From assembly GCA_016187335.1 (NCBI GenBank), contig JACPJW010000001.1:254547-318546 (forward strand): a DNA stretch of 64,000 nucleotides. The letters run 5' to 3'. Under the pieces are notes generated by a model. It searched no databases and was not told the DNA's origin. It was given only the letters and a program-made list of their open reading frames with translations. Position numbers and translations under genes: made by a program. Below, one piece after another: positions 13,571-22,606 of the stretch (the first letter of the stretch is position 1; each line of letters begins with the position of its first letter). The DNA is from Candidatus Aenigmatarchaeota archaeon (lineage in GTDB: Archaea; Aenigmatarchaeota; Aenigmatarchaeia; GW2011-AR5).

Positions 13571-16357
13571 ATGGTATTCAAGCTGTTTTCAGAAAAACTG
13601 CAGTCCCTGATAAAGCAGAAGGGCTTTTTAGAGCCCACGTTGCCGCAGGTGCTGGGCGTGCCCGATATTATTTCCGGAAAGAATGTCCTGATAATCGCGC
13701 CCACGGGTTCGGGGAAAACAGAAACGACTTGCCTGCCCCTTTTTGACAAGATATACAGGGAGCAGTCAAAGCCCATAACAATGCTTTACGTGAATCCGCT
13801 GCGCTCGCTGTCCCGCGATTTGCTGGACCGCCTTGTATGGTGGGCTGACAAGCTGGACCTGGGCATAGCGGTGCGCCACGGAGACGTGTCGGCAAAAGAG
13901 CGGACGATACAAAGGGAAGCGCCGCCGCACATACTGATAACGACGCCGGAAACTTTGGGCGCAATCCTAACAGGGAAGATAATGCGCGAGCACCTGAAGA
14001 ACGTCAAGTATGTCGTTGTCGACGAAATCCACGAGCTCGTAGAAAGCAAGCGCGGCGTGCAGCTTTCGCTGATTCTGGAAAGGCTGCGGGACATTGCGGG
14101 AGATTTCCAGAGAATAGGCCTGTCCGCAACCGTGGGCAATCCCCAGACAGTCGCTGACTTTCTCGGCAGCGATGTAAAGATCATCCGGGCGGAGATGACG
14201 AAAAAATACATCATAAAAGTTGAGAGCCCGAAGGCGGGGCTGAAGGACAGGGCAATAGCCGACGACCTCGCAATAGGCGCCGAGACAACGGCTCGCCTGA
14301 GAAGCCTTCATGAAAAGATACAGAGCCACAATAGCGTTCTTGTTTTTACGAACACCCGCGAGACCGCAGAAGTTCTTTCCTCGCGCCTGCGTTCCCTGGA
14401 CCGCAGCCTGAAGCATGACGTCCACCACGGGTCTTTGTCAAAGGAAAGAAGGATACGCAGTGAGCAATTATTCAAGTCGCAGCAGCTGAAATCCCTGATA
14501 TCTACCAGCAGCCTGGAGCTTGGCATAGACATCGGCTCCATAGACCTTGTCGTGCAATACCTTTCCCCGAGGCAGGTGACAAAGCTAATACAGCGCGTGG
14601 GCCGTTCCGGGCACAATGTCGGCCAGACAAGCAAAGGCGTCATCCTGTCCGGTGACGAGGATGTTTTTGAATCATCAGTCATCGCAAACAGGGCGATGAA
14701 AAAGCAGCTGGAAGAGCCGCGCATCCATGAGAAAGCCCTGGACGTCCTGGCGAACCAGATTGTGGGCATCACCATGGACAGCAACGACGCGAGCGAGGAA
14801 AAAATTTATGCGCTGGTCACAAGGGCGTATCCGTACAGGTCCCTGAGCAGAAAAGAGTTTGACGATTTCATGAAATTTCTCGAGTCGCTTCACCTTTTCT
14901 GGATTAACCGCGGCGTCACTTCATATACAATCCGCAGGAAGAAGCGGTCCTTTGACTATTTTTTTGAAAACCTGTCGATGATACCTGACACGCGCCAGTA
15001 CAGGGTCATTTCCATAATAGAAGGCGAGCCCATCGGCAACTTGGACGAGGCTTTCGTCGCAGAGCACGGCCATACCGGCGAGAAATTCATCTGCAGCGGC
15101 CGCGCGTGGAGGGTCATTCAGGTGGAAGACAGGAAAGTCACCGTTGAGCCTGTTGATGACATAGAATCGGCAGTCCCGGCGTGGGAAGGCGAGCTCATTC
15201 CGGTGCCTTTTGATGTTGCGCAGGATGTCGGCCGCCTGAGGAAATATATTGCAGACAGCATGGAAAAGGGCGCTGCAAAGAATCTGCGGGCGGAATACAA
15301 AGTCGATGAGAACACGGCTGAAACGATGGTCAGTGTTGTAAGAAAGCAGAAAGAAACCCACGTCGTCCCGGATGACAAAAAGTGGCTGATGGAAAGCTAC
15401 AGGGACTTCGTCATCATTCACAGCTGCTGCGGCTCGAAGGTCAACGACACCATAGGCCGCTACCTCGCAGCAGTTATTACAGAAAAAAGCGGCGTGTCCG
15501 TCAACATGAAGAACGACCCATACCGCATCATACTGCAAACAATGTACAAGCCGGAAAAAATAGAGGCCCTGCTGAAAAGCGGCGGTGAAATAGAAGAGCT
15601 TCTGAAGGAAAGCATCTCGCGCTCGTCGATGTTCAAGTGGCGCTTTCTGCACAACGCGAAAAGGTTCGGCATCGTGTCAAAAAAAGTGGATTACGAAAGA
15701 ATAAACATGAAAAAAATCATGGAGCAGTATGAAAACACCCCTGTCCACGAAGAAACGATGCGCGAGGTGTTCCTGGAAAAGATGGACGTGAAAAAAGCGG
15801 GAGAAATTCTTTCAGCAGTTTCAGAAGGCAAAATCAAAATAATAACGCAGCCCGGGCTGAGTTATCTGGGATCTTTAGGCCTTACCCACCAGTTCGCCGA
15901 GGTCATGAAGCCGCTCATGCCGGAGCAGGAAATATTGCGGGCTTTCAGGAAAAGGTTGCTCAATACAAGCGTGCGCCTGGTATGCGTAAACTGCGGGGAA
16001 TACATGAACATAAAGCCCGTGAAAGCCGTGGACGACCAGCCGGAGTGCCCGAAATGCGGCTCAAGGCTTATCGCAGCAGTGAGAAGAAGCTTCCGCTCCG
16101 CTCCGGATATTGTGAAGAAAAGGATAAAGAAAAAGAAGATGAATGACGAGGAAACGAAGGAATTTCTCGGCATAAGGAGGTCGGCGGACCTGGTCATGGT
16201 TTACGGCAAAAAAGCCGTCGTCGCCCTGGCCGGGCGCGGCGTAGGCCCGCAGACGGCTGCGAGGATTCTGGCGATGCTGCCCGAAAAAAAGAAGCTGTTT
16301 GCGGAAATCCTGAAAGCCGAGAAGGAATTCGCAAGGACAAAGAAGTTCTGGAAGTAG
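13571..16357 (+). CDS. Lhr-like superfamily 2 helicase
   Basis: A 928-residue SF2 helicase. RecA-like domain 1 has APTGSGKT (43-50), DEIH (151-154) and SAT (185-187). Domain 2 carries LVFTN, HHGSLSKE and GRSGHN. The long C-terminal Lhr core follows, then a zinc ribbon (CVNC and CPKC, about 803-834) and a terminal helix-hairpin-helix (GRGVGPQTAARIL). Lhr proteins are 3'-5' helicases in DNA repair or RNA metabolism. RBS AAGGTG precedes ATG 13571. Confidence 0.93.
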   Translation: MVFKLFSEKLQSLIKQKGFLEPTLPQVLGVPDIISGKNVLIIAPTGSGKTETTCLPLFDKIYREQSKPITMLYVNPLRSLSRDLLDRLVWWADKLDLGIAVRHGDVSAKERTIQREAPPHILITTPETLGAILTGKIMREHLKNVKYVVVDEIHELVESKRGVQLSLILERLRDIAGDFQRIGLSATVGNPQTVADFLGSDVKIIRAEMTKKYIIKVESPKAGLKDRAIADDLAIGAETTARLRSLHEKIQSHNSVLVFTNTRETAEVLSSRLRSLDRSLKHDVHHGSLSKERRIRSEQLFKSQQLKSLISTSSLELGIDIGSIDLVVQYLSPRQVTKLIQRVGRSGHNVGQTSKGVILSGDEDVFESSVIANRAMKKQLEEPRIHEKALDVLANQIVGITMDSNDASEEKIYALVTRAYPYRSLSRKEFDDFMKFLESLHLFWINRGVTSYTIRRKKRSFDYFFENLSMIPDTRQYRVISIIEGEPIGNLDEAFVAEHGHTGEKFICSGRAWRVIQVEDRKVTVEPVDDIESAVPAWEGELIPVPFDVAQDVGRLRKYIADSMEKGAAKNLRAEYKVDENTAETMVSVVRKQKETHVVPDDKKWLMESYRDFVIIHSCCGSKVNDTIGRYLAAVITEKSGVSVNMKNDPYRIILQTMYKPEKIEALLKSGGEIEELLKESISRSSMFKWRFLHNAKRFGIVSKKVDYERINMKKIMEQYENTPVHEETMREVFLEKMDVKKAGEILSAVSEGKIKIITQPGLSYLGSLGLTHQFAEVMKPLMPEQEILRAFRKRLLNTSVRLVCVNCGEYMNIKPVKAVDDQPECPKCGSRLIAAVRRSFRSAPDIVKKRIKKKKMNDEETKEFLGIRRSADLVMVYGKKAVVALAGRGVGPQTAARILAMLPEKKKLFAEILKAEKEFARTKKFWK

Positions 16358-16388
16358 CTATTTAATTCCTTCTTCGGAAATTATATTT

Positions 16389-18737
16389 ATGCGCTTCTGC
16401 CTTTTGGACGCTGACTACGACGGAACAGAAATAAAAATGTTCGGCGTGGACGAGCATGGAAAGTCCGTGCTCGTCGTTGACGAATACGGACCCTACATTT
16501 ACGTTGACGCCAAAAACAAATCAGCCATAAAAGAAAAGTTGAAGAAAAGCAGGCTTGTGCTGAAGATAGAAGAAGTGAAGAGAAAAATCGGCTTGGAAGA
16601 AAAACTGCTGCTGAAGGTTTTTGTCGACCTGCCGCAGAATTTGTCGAGGGTTCGTGATTTGATAAAGCACAATCCCGCCGTCGCTGACGTTTTTGAGTAT
16701 ACCATACCCTTTTACAAGCGCTATCTTATAGACAAGAAAATCTACCCTTTCTCCTGGATTGACGTCGACGGAGAGGAAATAAAGGAAAAAAGCGGGTACA
16801 GCCATGCCGTAAAATCCAATAAACTTTCCGTCCTTGATAAAAAAACACTGCCGAAGATGCGCGTTCTTGCCTTTGACACGGAAGTGGTTGACAAGGAAAT
16901 AATAATGATTTCTTTGGTTTCCGGAAGCTACAGGAAAATACTGACGTACAAAAAATGCAGCGCTGCGCATTGCGAAGTCCTGAAAAGCGAGAAGGAAATG
17001 CTGCAGCGCTTTATTGAGCTTGTTAATGAACAGGATCCGGACGTCGTTGTCGGCTTCAATTCCGACGAGTTTGACTTCCAAGTGATCAGGGAGCGCTGCG
17101 ACTTCCACAAAATAGAAGCAAAAATAAACCGCGACGGCTCCTCGCTGCGCACAGTGCGCCGCGCCCACATATCCGCCGCGAAGCTGCGCGGCCGTCTGCA
17201 TATTGACCTGTTTAATTTTGTCGAAAACATTTTAGCGCCGCAGATGCAGCTTGAGGCAATAACGTTGTCGGAGGTATCAGAAGAACTATTGGGAGAAAGC
17301 AAGCTTGAGATTTCCTTTGAAGAAATCCTAGATGCCTGGAAGAAAGGAAAAATAGATTACCTGGCTGAGTATTGCCTGAAAGACTCCTTGCTCACTTACA
17401 GGCTTGCGGAGATGATGCTCCCGCAGATTACGGAAATTTCAAGGGTTTCCGGCCAGCTTCCATTTGATACTTCCCGGCTCACCTACGGGCTCCTGGTGGA
17501 ATGGTTCTTTGTCAGAAGGGCATCAGAAAAAGGAATCATATCGCCCAACCAGCCGCACTGGGACGAAATCCAGCGGCGCCGGCTTCAGCGGCCTTACAAA
17601 GGCGGCTACGTGATGGAACCAAAGCTGGGTTTGCATGATAACATAGCCGTGTTTGACTTCCGGTCCCTCTACCCGAGCATCATCGTAACATTCAACATCT
17701 CGCCTGAGACGCTGAACTGCTCCTGCTGCAGGAAAAACGGCCACAAAGTCCCGGGCATGAAATATCATTTCTGCAGGAAGCACCACGGCTTCGTTTCTGA
17801 TGTGGTCAAGGAAATAATCGAAGAGCGGGTGAAAATAAAAAATGAATTGAAAAAGCACAGGGAGAACAGCGAGGAATTCAAGCAATTAAATGAACAGCAA
17901 TACGCCGTGAAGATTCTGGCCAACGCATCCTACGGCATTCTTGGCTTCGCCGGCGCGCGCTGGTACTGCCGCGAATGCGCTGAAAGCAGCTCGGCCTTCG
18001 GCAGGCATTACATAAAGCAGACCATGGACAAGGCAAAAAAAAGCTTTGAATTGCTTTACGGCGACACTGACTCGCTCATGGTTTCTTTCAGGAATGAAAA
18101 AGACGTTGAGCAATTCCGGGAAAAGACAAACAAGGAACTGCCCGGCATCATGGAACTGGAGCTGCAAGGATTGTATTTAAGAGGCATTTTCGTCCCCCAG
18201 AAGCTCGGCACATACGTGGCAAAGAAAAGATATGCCCTCATCGACAAAAAAGGCGTTGTCACAGTCCGCGGCTTTGAAGCCGTTCGCAGGGACTGGTGCG
18301 ACCTCGCGAAGAACCTGCAGCACGAAGTGTTGCGGCTTGTCTTGAAAGGAAAGGAAAAGGAAGCTGCCAGCAAGGTCAGGGGAGTGATAAGAAAAGTAAA
18401 ATCCCGCAAGGTATCTCTTTCTGACCTGGCAATACGCACCATGCTTGGAAAGGAGCTTGAGGAATACAAGGCGACCGGGCCGCACACAGCTGTCGCAAAG
18501 AAGCTGGAGAAAGAAGGCCATGTCGTCAGGCAAGGCATGGTTCTTTCTTACGTTATCACAAAAAGGAAAGGCTCCGTATCAGAGAAAGCCGAAAGCATAG
18601 AAAAGGTTTCTCTGAAAGACTACGACGTTGATTATTACGTGAACAAGCAGATTCTTTCGGTCGCCCTGCGCGTCCTGCAGGTCCTGGGTTACAAGGAATC
18701 CGATTTCATGAACGGCCTGAAGAAGTTTGCGAAGTAG
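16389..18737 (+). CDS. polB: Family B DNA polymerase
   Basis: The 782-residue replicative-type polymerase has the 3'-5' exonuclease motifs FDTE (D163, E165), a VGFNSDEFD ExoII and YCLKDS ExoIII. The polymerase motifs are DFRSLYPS (423-430), KxxxNASYG (ILANASYG) and YGDTDS (557-562). A four-Cys insertion between the palm motifs (CSCC and FCRKHH) is of the kind seen in archaeal PolB enzymes. There is no intein. The 3' end overlaps the opposing gene by 32 bp. Confidence 0.95.
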   Translation: MRFCLLDADYDGTEIKMFGVDEHGKSVLVVDEYGPYIYVDAKNKSAIKEKLKKSRLVLKIEEVKRKIGLEEKLLLKVFVDLPQNLSRVRDLIKHNPAVADVFEYTIPFYKRYLIDKKIYPFSWIDVDGEEIKEKSGYSHAVKSNKLSVLDKKTLPKMRVLAFDTEVVDKEIIMISLVSGSYRKILTYKKCSAAHCEVLKSEKEMLQRFIELVNEQDPDVVVGFNSDEFDFQVIRERCDFHKIEAKINRDGSSLRTVRRAHISAAKLRGRLHIDLFNFVENILAPQMQLEAITLSEVSEELLGESKLEISFEEILDAWKKGKIDYLAEYCLKDSLLTYRLAEMMLPQITEISRVSGQLPFDTSRLTYGLLVEWFFVRRASEKGIISPNQPHWDEIQRRRLQRPYKGGYVMEPKLGLHDNIAVFDFRSLYPSIIVTFNISPETLNCSCCRKNGHKVPGMKYHFCRKHHGFVSDVVKEIIEERVKIKNELKKHRENSEEFKQLNEQQYAVKILANASYGILGFAGARWYCRECAESSSAFGRHYIKQTMDKAKKSFELLYGDTDSLMVSFRNEKDVEQFREKTNKELPGIMELELQGLYLRGIFVPQKLGTYVAKKRYALIDKKGVVTVRGFEAVRRDWCDLAKNLQHEVLRLVLKGKEKEAASKVRGVIRKVKSRKVSLSDLAIRTMLGKELEEYKATGPHTAVAKKLEKEGHVVRQGMVLSYVITKRKGSVSEKAESIEKVSLKDYDVDYYVNKQILSVALRVLQVLGYKESDFMNGLKKFAK

Positions 18738-19881
18738 CAACCCTGCGCTGGAGTTCCGTCATGTTTTGGTAACCGCCTCTTTTCATTCTTAATAAGACGC
18801 CGTACATCAGCAGCTTTGCAAGCCCAAGTCCGTAAAATGTGTAAGGAGTGTAGCCTTCAACCATGTTCACTTTTTTGTCATCGTCCCTGAACAACGTGTA
18901 AGCAAGGTAAGGGTCAAATATACCGCCTGTAGCGCTTATCACCGATTCAGGAAATTCTCTTCTTAGGTCGGTAACAGCTTTTATCATATAACCTGTTAAG
19001 TCTCTCCCGCTCCTGCCTGCAGAACCATAAGGCCAGTTCTTCGGGACTTTCAGTGTGTTGACGACCGTGAAGCCGTCACCGCCTCCTTTCATCCATGCTT
19101 CTGCAAGCCTGAAAGATTCCTTTCTTTCTTCTTCTGTCCTGTAAGGTCCCATCTTGACTAGCTTGAGTATATCCTCTCCAGCCATCTCGTGGATAAATCT
19201 TGCAGTTGCTTCGAAATGTTCGGGGGTTCTAAGCATCTGCAAAGATGCGGTGTTAGGAGAAAAAGGATTCCATTCAAAACCGTCAACATAGGGCAGAAGA
19301 TTTGCAATAAGTATTTCCATTTCTTTGTACGCTTGGTTCATTTTGTCAGGCGACGGCGGGATTCCGCAAATGCTGGCATATACTGGCTTCCTCACGCCTC
19401 TTGGAAGTTCATTCTGCCTGTACAGAATGAGTTTCGCCAAAAAATACTCAAGCCCTTCGCTGGGAAATCCCTGCGCATTATCAATATTTTCAAGTACATG
19501 ATCAACATCTATGCGCGGCGCCTTATTGCCTTCCCTATAAGGCACAACAACCGTTCCGGGTTTCAGAAAGCCGAAGACTCTTGAAAACGGCTCAAGAAGA
19601 TCCCCATTCTTGTCAAAGCCCGCAGCAGGCCCAAACGGAACAAATACACGGCCCTTCACTTCAGTTTTCATGTCATCTATATCAAATTCTTTAAACCGCC
19701 TTTCCAGGATGTCCAGATTCGCGTTAAGAAACCTTGTTGCATCGTTGTGCACGATTTCCGCTATATTTCTGCTGGCTTCTCCATCCACGCTGAGATAAGC
19801 CTTGAGGTAAGCATCGAAGTAAGCAGCCGTCCTGAGAAAAAGCCTGAAAATTAGAGGCTCGTCAATGCCTGCCTCGAACAA
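18706..19881 (-). CDS. Dihydroorotate dehydrogenase-like FMN enzyme
   Basis: A 391-residue TIM-barrel flavoprotein of the DHODH class 2-like type: PFGPAAGFDKNGDLLEPF, then FLKPGTV, QGFPSEGLEYF, NPFSPNTASL, the Lys strand ILKLVKMGP, GGGDGFTVVNT and a C-terminal ATGGIFDPYLAY. It may oxidise dihydroorotate in pyrimidine synthesis. The indicated start is TTG; the frame remains open upstream to a stop near 19926 with plausible coding sequence (DYRNPIVRQL) but no ATG or GTG, so the true start is unclear. Confidence 0.8.
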   Translation of the reverse strand: MFEAGIDEPLIFRLFLRTAAYFDAYLKAYLSVDGEASRNIAEIVHNDATRFLNANLDILERRFKEFDIDDMKTEVKGRVFVPFGPAAGFDKNGDLLEPFSRVFGFLKPGTVVVPYREGNKAPRIDVDHVLENIDNAQGFPSEGLEYFLAKLILYRQNELPRGVRKPVYASICGIPPSPDKMNQAYKEMEILIANLLPYVDGFEWNPFSPNTASLQMLRTPEHFEATARFIHEMAGEDILKLVKMGPYRTEEERKESFRLAEAWMKGGGDGFTVVNTLKVPKNWPYGSAGRSGRDLTGYMIKAVTDLRREFPESVISATGGIFDPYLAYTLFRDDDKKVNMVEGYTPYTFYGLGLAKLLMYGVLLRMKRGGYQNMTELQRRVATSQTSSGRS

Positions 19882-19950
19882 TTGTCTGACAATCGGATTT
19901 CTGTAATCCAGATGAACCCTCTCTTAATTACGCGCTCAAGAATAAAAGCC

Positions 19951-20484
19951 TTACTTGTGGTATTTTCCCCACACCTCGACGAAGCGCTCGAAATTTATCA
20001 GCACTGTTCTGCCGTCGCCGCCCAGTTCCGGGTTGAAAGCCACGCCGAAGAACGGCTGCTGGAGGTCCATGATGACCTCGAAAGGATACTTCGCTGAAGA
20101 CGCCATGACGGCAAAGTTTTCCGGCGCCTCGTTTATTGCGTATCTGGAATCTTTCATCACCACGAACATTCTTTTCATGTCAAGCAGCAGCGGACACGGC
20201 TTCTTCAGGGAAACCCTTTCCTGCCTTGCCGGCTTTGTTTCTGTGACTGATGCGCCGAAGGCGGCTGCAAGGTAAGCCGCGCCAAGGCCGATGCCGAGCA
20301 ACGGCCTGCCGGAGTCGACGAGCTTTTGCGTATTTTTCTGCGCGTCCCTGTTCATGGTCCCGTCGCTGAGGATGTAGGCGGATGCATTGTCCGGCAGCTT
20401 TTTCGGGTCGGCAATGGCGTTTTTCATCCTTATTGACCTTGAAATCTCTTCCGCGCCCTTGCCGTTGTTCACGATTACTATCAT
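19951..20484 (-). CDS. Glutamine amidotransferase-like protein lacking catalytic residues
   Basis: The 177-residue protein has the class I GATase fold of the GuaA N-terminal domain. The nucleophile elbow reads LLGIGLG (64-68), with Gly66 in place of Cys. The terminal triad motif reads FNPE (150-153), with Asn for His; only Glu remains. It should not hydrolyse glutamine and may act as a regulatory or binding subunit. No GMP synthetase ATPase gene is adjacent. A structured 155-bp region precedes it. Confidence 0.75.
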   Translation of the reverse strand: MIVIVNNGKGAEEISRSIRMKNAIADPKKLPDNASAYILSDGTMNRDAQKNTQKLVDSGRPLLGIGLGAAYLAAAFGASVTETKPARQERVSLKKPCPLLLDMKRMFVVMKDSRYAINEAPENFAVMASSAKYPFEVIMDLQQPFFGVAFNPELGGDGRTVLINFERFVEVWGKYHK

Positions 20485-20529
20485 AATATCTAATATGAAA
20501 TTAAGGAAAAAGTTTATTAAGTTGTCGCA

Positions 20530-20638
20530 GGGAATTTTCCGGAAAGTTTTCGTGAAAGTTTTAAAAGACTATCATGGCGAAAGGAAAAGCCGGATAAATT
20601 CCCGTAAAAACGGATTCTTGGCAAAATTCCGTTTTTGC
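20530..20638. other. Folded intergenic region between map and the GATase-like gene
   Basis: GGGAATTT (20530-20537) pairs with AAATTCCC (20596-20603) around smaller hairpins, and an 11-bp stem GTAAAAACGGA (20604-20614)/TCCGTTTTTGC (20628-20638) follows. The second stem could act as a terminator after the minus-strand map gene or as part of the GATase leader. Confidence 0.45.
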
Positions 20639-20639
20639 T

Positions 20640-21521
20640 TTACTTCGTCGTTATCAAAGGCTCGTCCCTGACGATGACAGTGTGCTCGTATTGCGCGACC
20701 TTGCCGCCGCTTTTTTCTTTGAGCACGGGGTATTCATAGACAGCCCCCCGCTGGCTGAGCTCGCGCAGGGCCATTCTTGTGTTAAAGAGCGGTAATGGTA
20801 TCCACCGCTCCGCAAAAGGCAGCCCGCTGAACACCGACGCGAAATTCATTATCTTCCTTGCGTCAACGCTTCTCACGGGCTTTCTCTCGTGAATCATGAA
20901 AATGAAAACCGTCTCCGTGTCTTTTACAGCCCCTTCGCCGTCGGTTGCAAACGGCTCTATCGCCAGAACCTGGTCTTCCTTCAGAACATAAGAAGAATTG
21001 TTTTTTACGTTGGGTATTTCCGGCTCAGCATGTTCGGTGTAACGGTCCAGGCCGTGGCCTGTCAGGTTCCTTACAGGGTTGCAGTTGTGTTTCTTTATAG
21101 TATCCTCAATCCTTGCCGATATATCAGCAACCATTGCTCCGGGCTTGCACATCTTTACGGCTTCGTCCAGCGCTTCCTTCACCGCCTCAACGATATGCTG
21201 CTTTTCTTCGTTGAATGATACGGTGTAAGCAGTATCAGCTATGTATCCGTCAACATGGACGCCGATGTCAATTTTTACCATGTCCTTGTCGGCAATTTTC
21301 GTTTCGTCGTTCTTCGGCGGCGTGTAGTGCGCGGATATTTCATTCAGGGAAAGGTTCACGGGGAACGCGGGCTCGGCTCCCTTGCTGCGGATTGCTCCTT
21401 CAATCTGCTCGGCTAATTCCAGCAAAGGCTTGCCGACTTTGAGCCATGACCTGCTTTCTTCCCTGACCTCAGCAGCGATTTTGCCCGCTAAAAGATACTT
21501 CTCTTCGGCTTCCTTGTCCAT
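20640..21521 (-). CDS. map: Methionine aminopeptidase, type 2
   Basis: The 293-residue enzyme removes initiator methionine. The pita-bread metal ligands are present: SAHYTP (His), DIGVHVDGYIADTA (two Asp), TGHGL (His), IEPFA (Glu) and QYEHT (Glu). The helical insertion after GHGL marks the archaeal/eukaryal type 2. ATG 21521 aligns with the family; the frame extends 20 codons upstream into the divergent gene's promoter. Confidence 0.92.
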   Translation of the reverse strand: MDKEAEEKYLLAGKIAAEVREESRSWLKVGKPLLELAEQIEGAIRSKGAEPAFPVNLSLNEISAHYTPPKNDETKIADKDMVKIDIGVHVDGYIADTAYTVSFNEEKQHIVEAVKEALDEAVKMCKPGAMVADISARIEDTIKKHNCNPVRNLTGHGLDRYTEHAEPEIPNVKNNSSYVLKEDQVLAIEPFATDGEGAVKDTETVFIFMIHERKPVRSVDARKIMNFASVFSGLPFAERWIPLPLFNTRMALRELSQRGAVYEYPVLKEKSGGKVAQYEHTVIVRDEPLITTK

Positions 21522-21573
21522 GCGATTACTTTCAAAAACAAGTTTTAAGAAAGTTATCAGGCAAGTTTGAGCG

Positions 21574-22008
21574 ATGAACATTCTGTCCAGGCTTCGCTCA
21601 AAAGGCAGGCTGATTCACGTGATTGCCTATGCAGCCCTGGGATTTGTTATTTTGACTCCGTTCTTGTTGTCAGCCCTTCAGCTTTTCAGCTTTTATCAGG
21701 ATGGGCGTTTTCCCCCTGCAGAGTGGTTCATACACTTGATACCGGGACTTATCACCGGCATTTCTTTGTTCCTGCTGGCTGCCGCAAAGGGAAAGCTGGT
21801 TCCTGATGAACATTTGGTGGCAGGAGTCGCGTTTGCAGGCTTGGGAAGCCTTTTCATCGGCGAATCTGTTTTATCTGTTTTCAGCATTTTCAGGCTTTCG
21901 TTTGAAATGGATTATACCTTTCTGCTGATGCTGCTGGTTGAGCTAATCGCCGGTTTGTCTTTTCTGGCTCTGGCCGTGATTAATCTCTTTGAGAAAAAAG
22001 GAAAATAG
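21574..22008 (+). CDS. Four-TM membrane protein
   Basis: The 144-residue protein has four predicted membrane helices (about 14-40, 52-70, 79-100 and 112-138), a basic N-terminus and a Lys-rich end, giving both termini in the cytoplasm. No family is recognised. It is divergent from map and convergent with the metallopeptidase. Confidence 0.6.
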   Translation: MNILSRLRSKGRLIHVIAYAALGFVILTPFLLSALQLFSFYQDGRFPPAEWFIHLIPGLITGISLFLLAAAKGKLVPDEHLVAGVAFAGLGSLFIGESVLSVFSIFRLSFEMDYTFLLMLLVELIAGLSFLALAVINLFEKKGK

Positions 22009-22018
22009 AATTCATCTG

Positions 22019-22504
22019 CTATCCGATGTAGTCGTCCTCAGATATTTCTATGAGTTCCAGCCCTTCGTAAGCAGGATGCCCGCCGGGATGCATGACCAGC
22101 GGCAGGAACTTGTTCATATCCTTCGCAAGCTCCGAAGAGACGTGGTGCTTTCCGAGAACCTGAGTGCATATCCGGTATGTGAGAATTCGCGTGGTTCTTT
22201 CATCCAGATAGCCCAAAGAGTGCAGGTATTCGTGGAGCAATATAGTGAAAAGGTACGGTTTCAGATAATCCGGGTCGGTCTGCGTTATCCTTCTGATTGC
22301 TGACTTGTTCAGCACAATGATGTTGGAGCCCACGGGGTAGAAGGCGTTTGTAATCCCGTTGCTGCTGTTGCCCAGTTCCATGAACCCTAGGTTTATTCCA
22401 GCCCGCGATTCGCCCGTAGTTTTCCTGACTGTTTCCTTCACCAGGTCAAAAACGTCCTCAAGGTTCTCTGCTTTCTCCAGGTCCTCGGATATTTTCGGAA
22501 TCAT
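22019..22504 (-). CDS. Small zinc metallopeptidase-like protein
   Basis: The 161-residue protein contains HEYLH (91-95) followed by SLGYLDE, a zincin HExxH motif whose third ligand could be the Glu of LDE. There is no signal peptide, so it probably acts in the cytoplasm. It starts upstream with a helical segment and ends in an acidic tail. The substrate is unknown. Confidence 0.68.
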   Translation of the reverse strand: MIPKISEDLEKAENLEDVFDLVKETVRKTTGESRAGINLGFMELGNSSNGITNAFYPVGSNIIVLNKSAIRRITQTDPDYLKPYLFTILLHEYLHSLGYLDERTTRILTYRICTQVLGKHHVSSELAKDMNKFLPLVMHPGGHPAYEGLELIEISEDDYIG

Positions 22505-22606
22505 GATACCACAACGGATTTGTTTTCAAAGTAACTTTCAAAGCCGTAAGCATTAGTTCTGTTTATTCAGCCTGAATTTCTGCTCTGCTATCTTCCGCTT
22601 TGATTC

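Noticed and set aside
13967-15652. Long minus-strand ORFs across the Lhr helicase
   Set aside because: They are antisense shadows of a highly conserved helicase and contain no family motifs.
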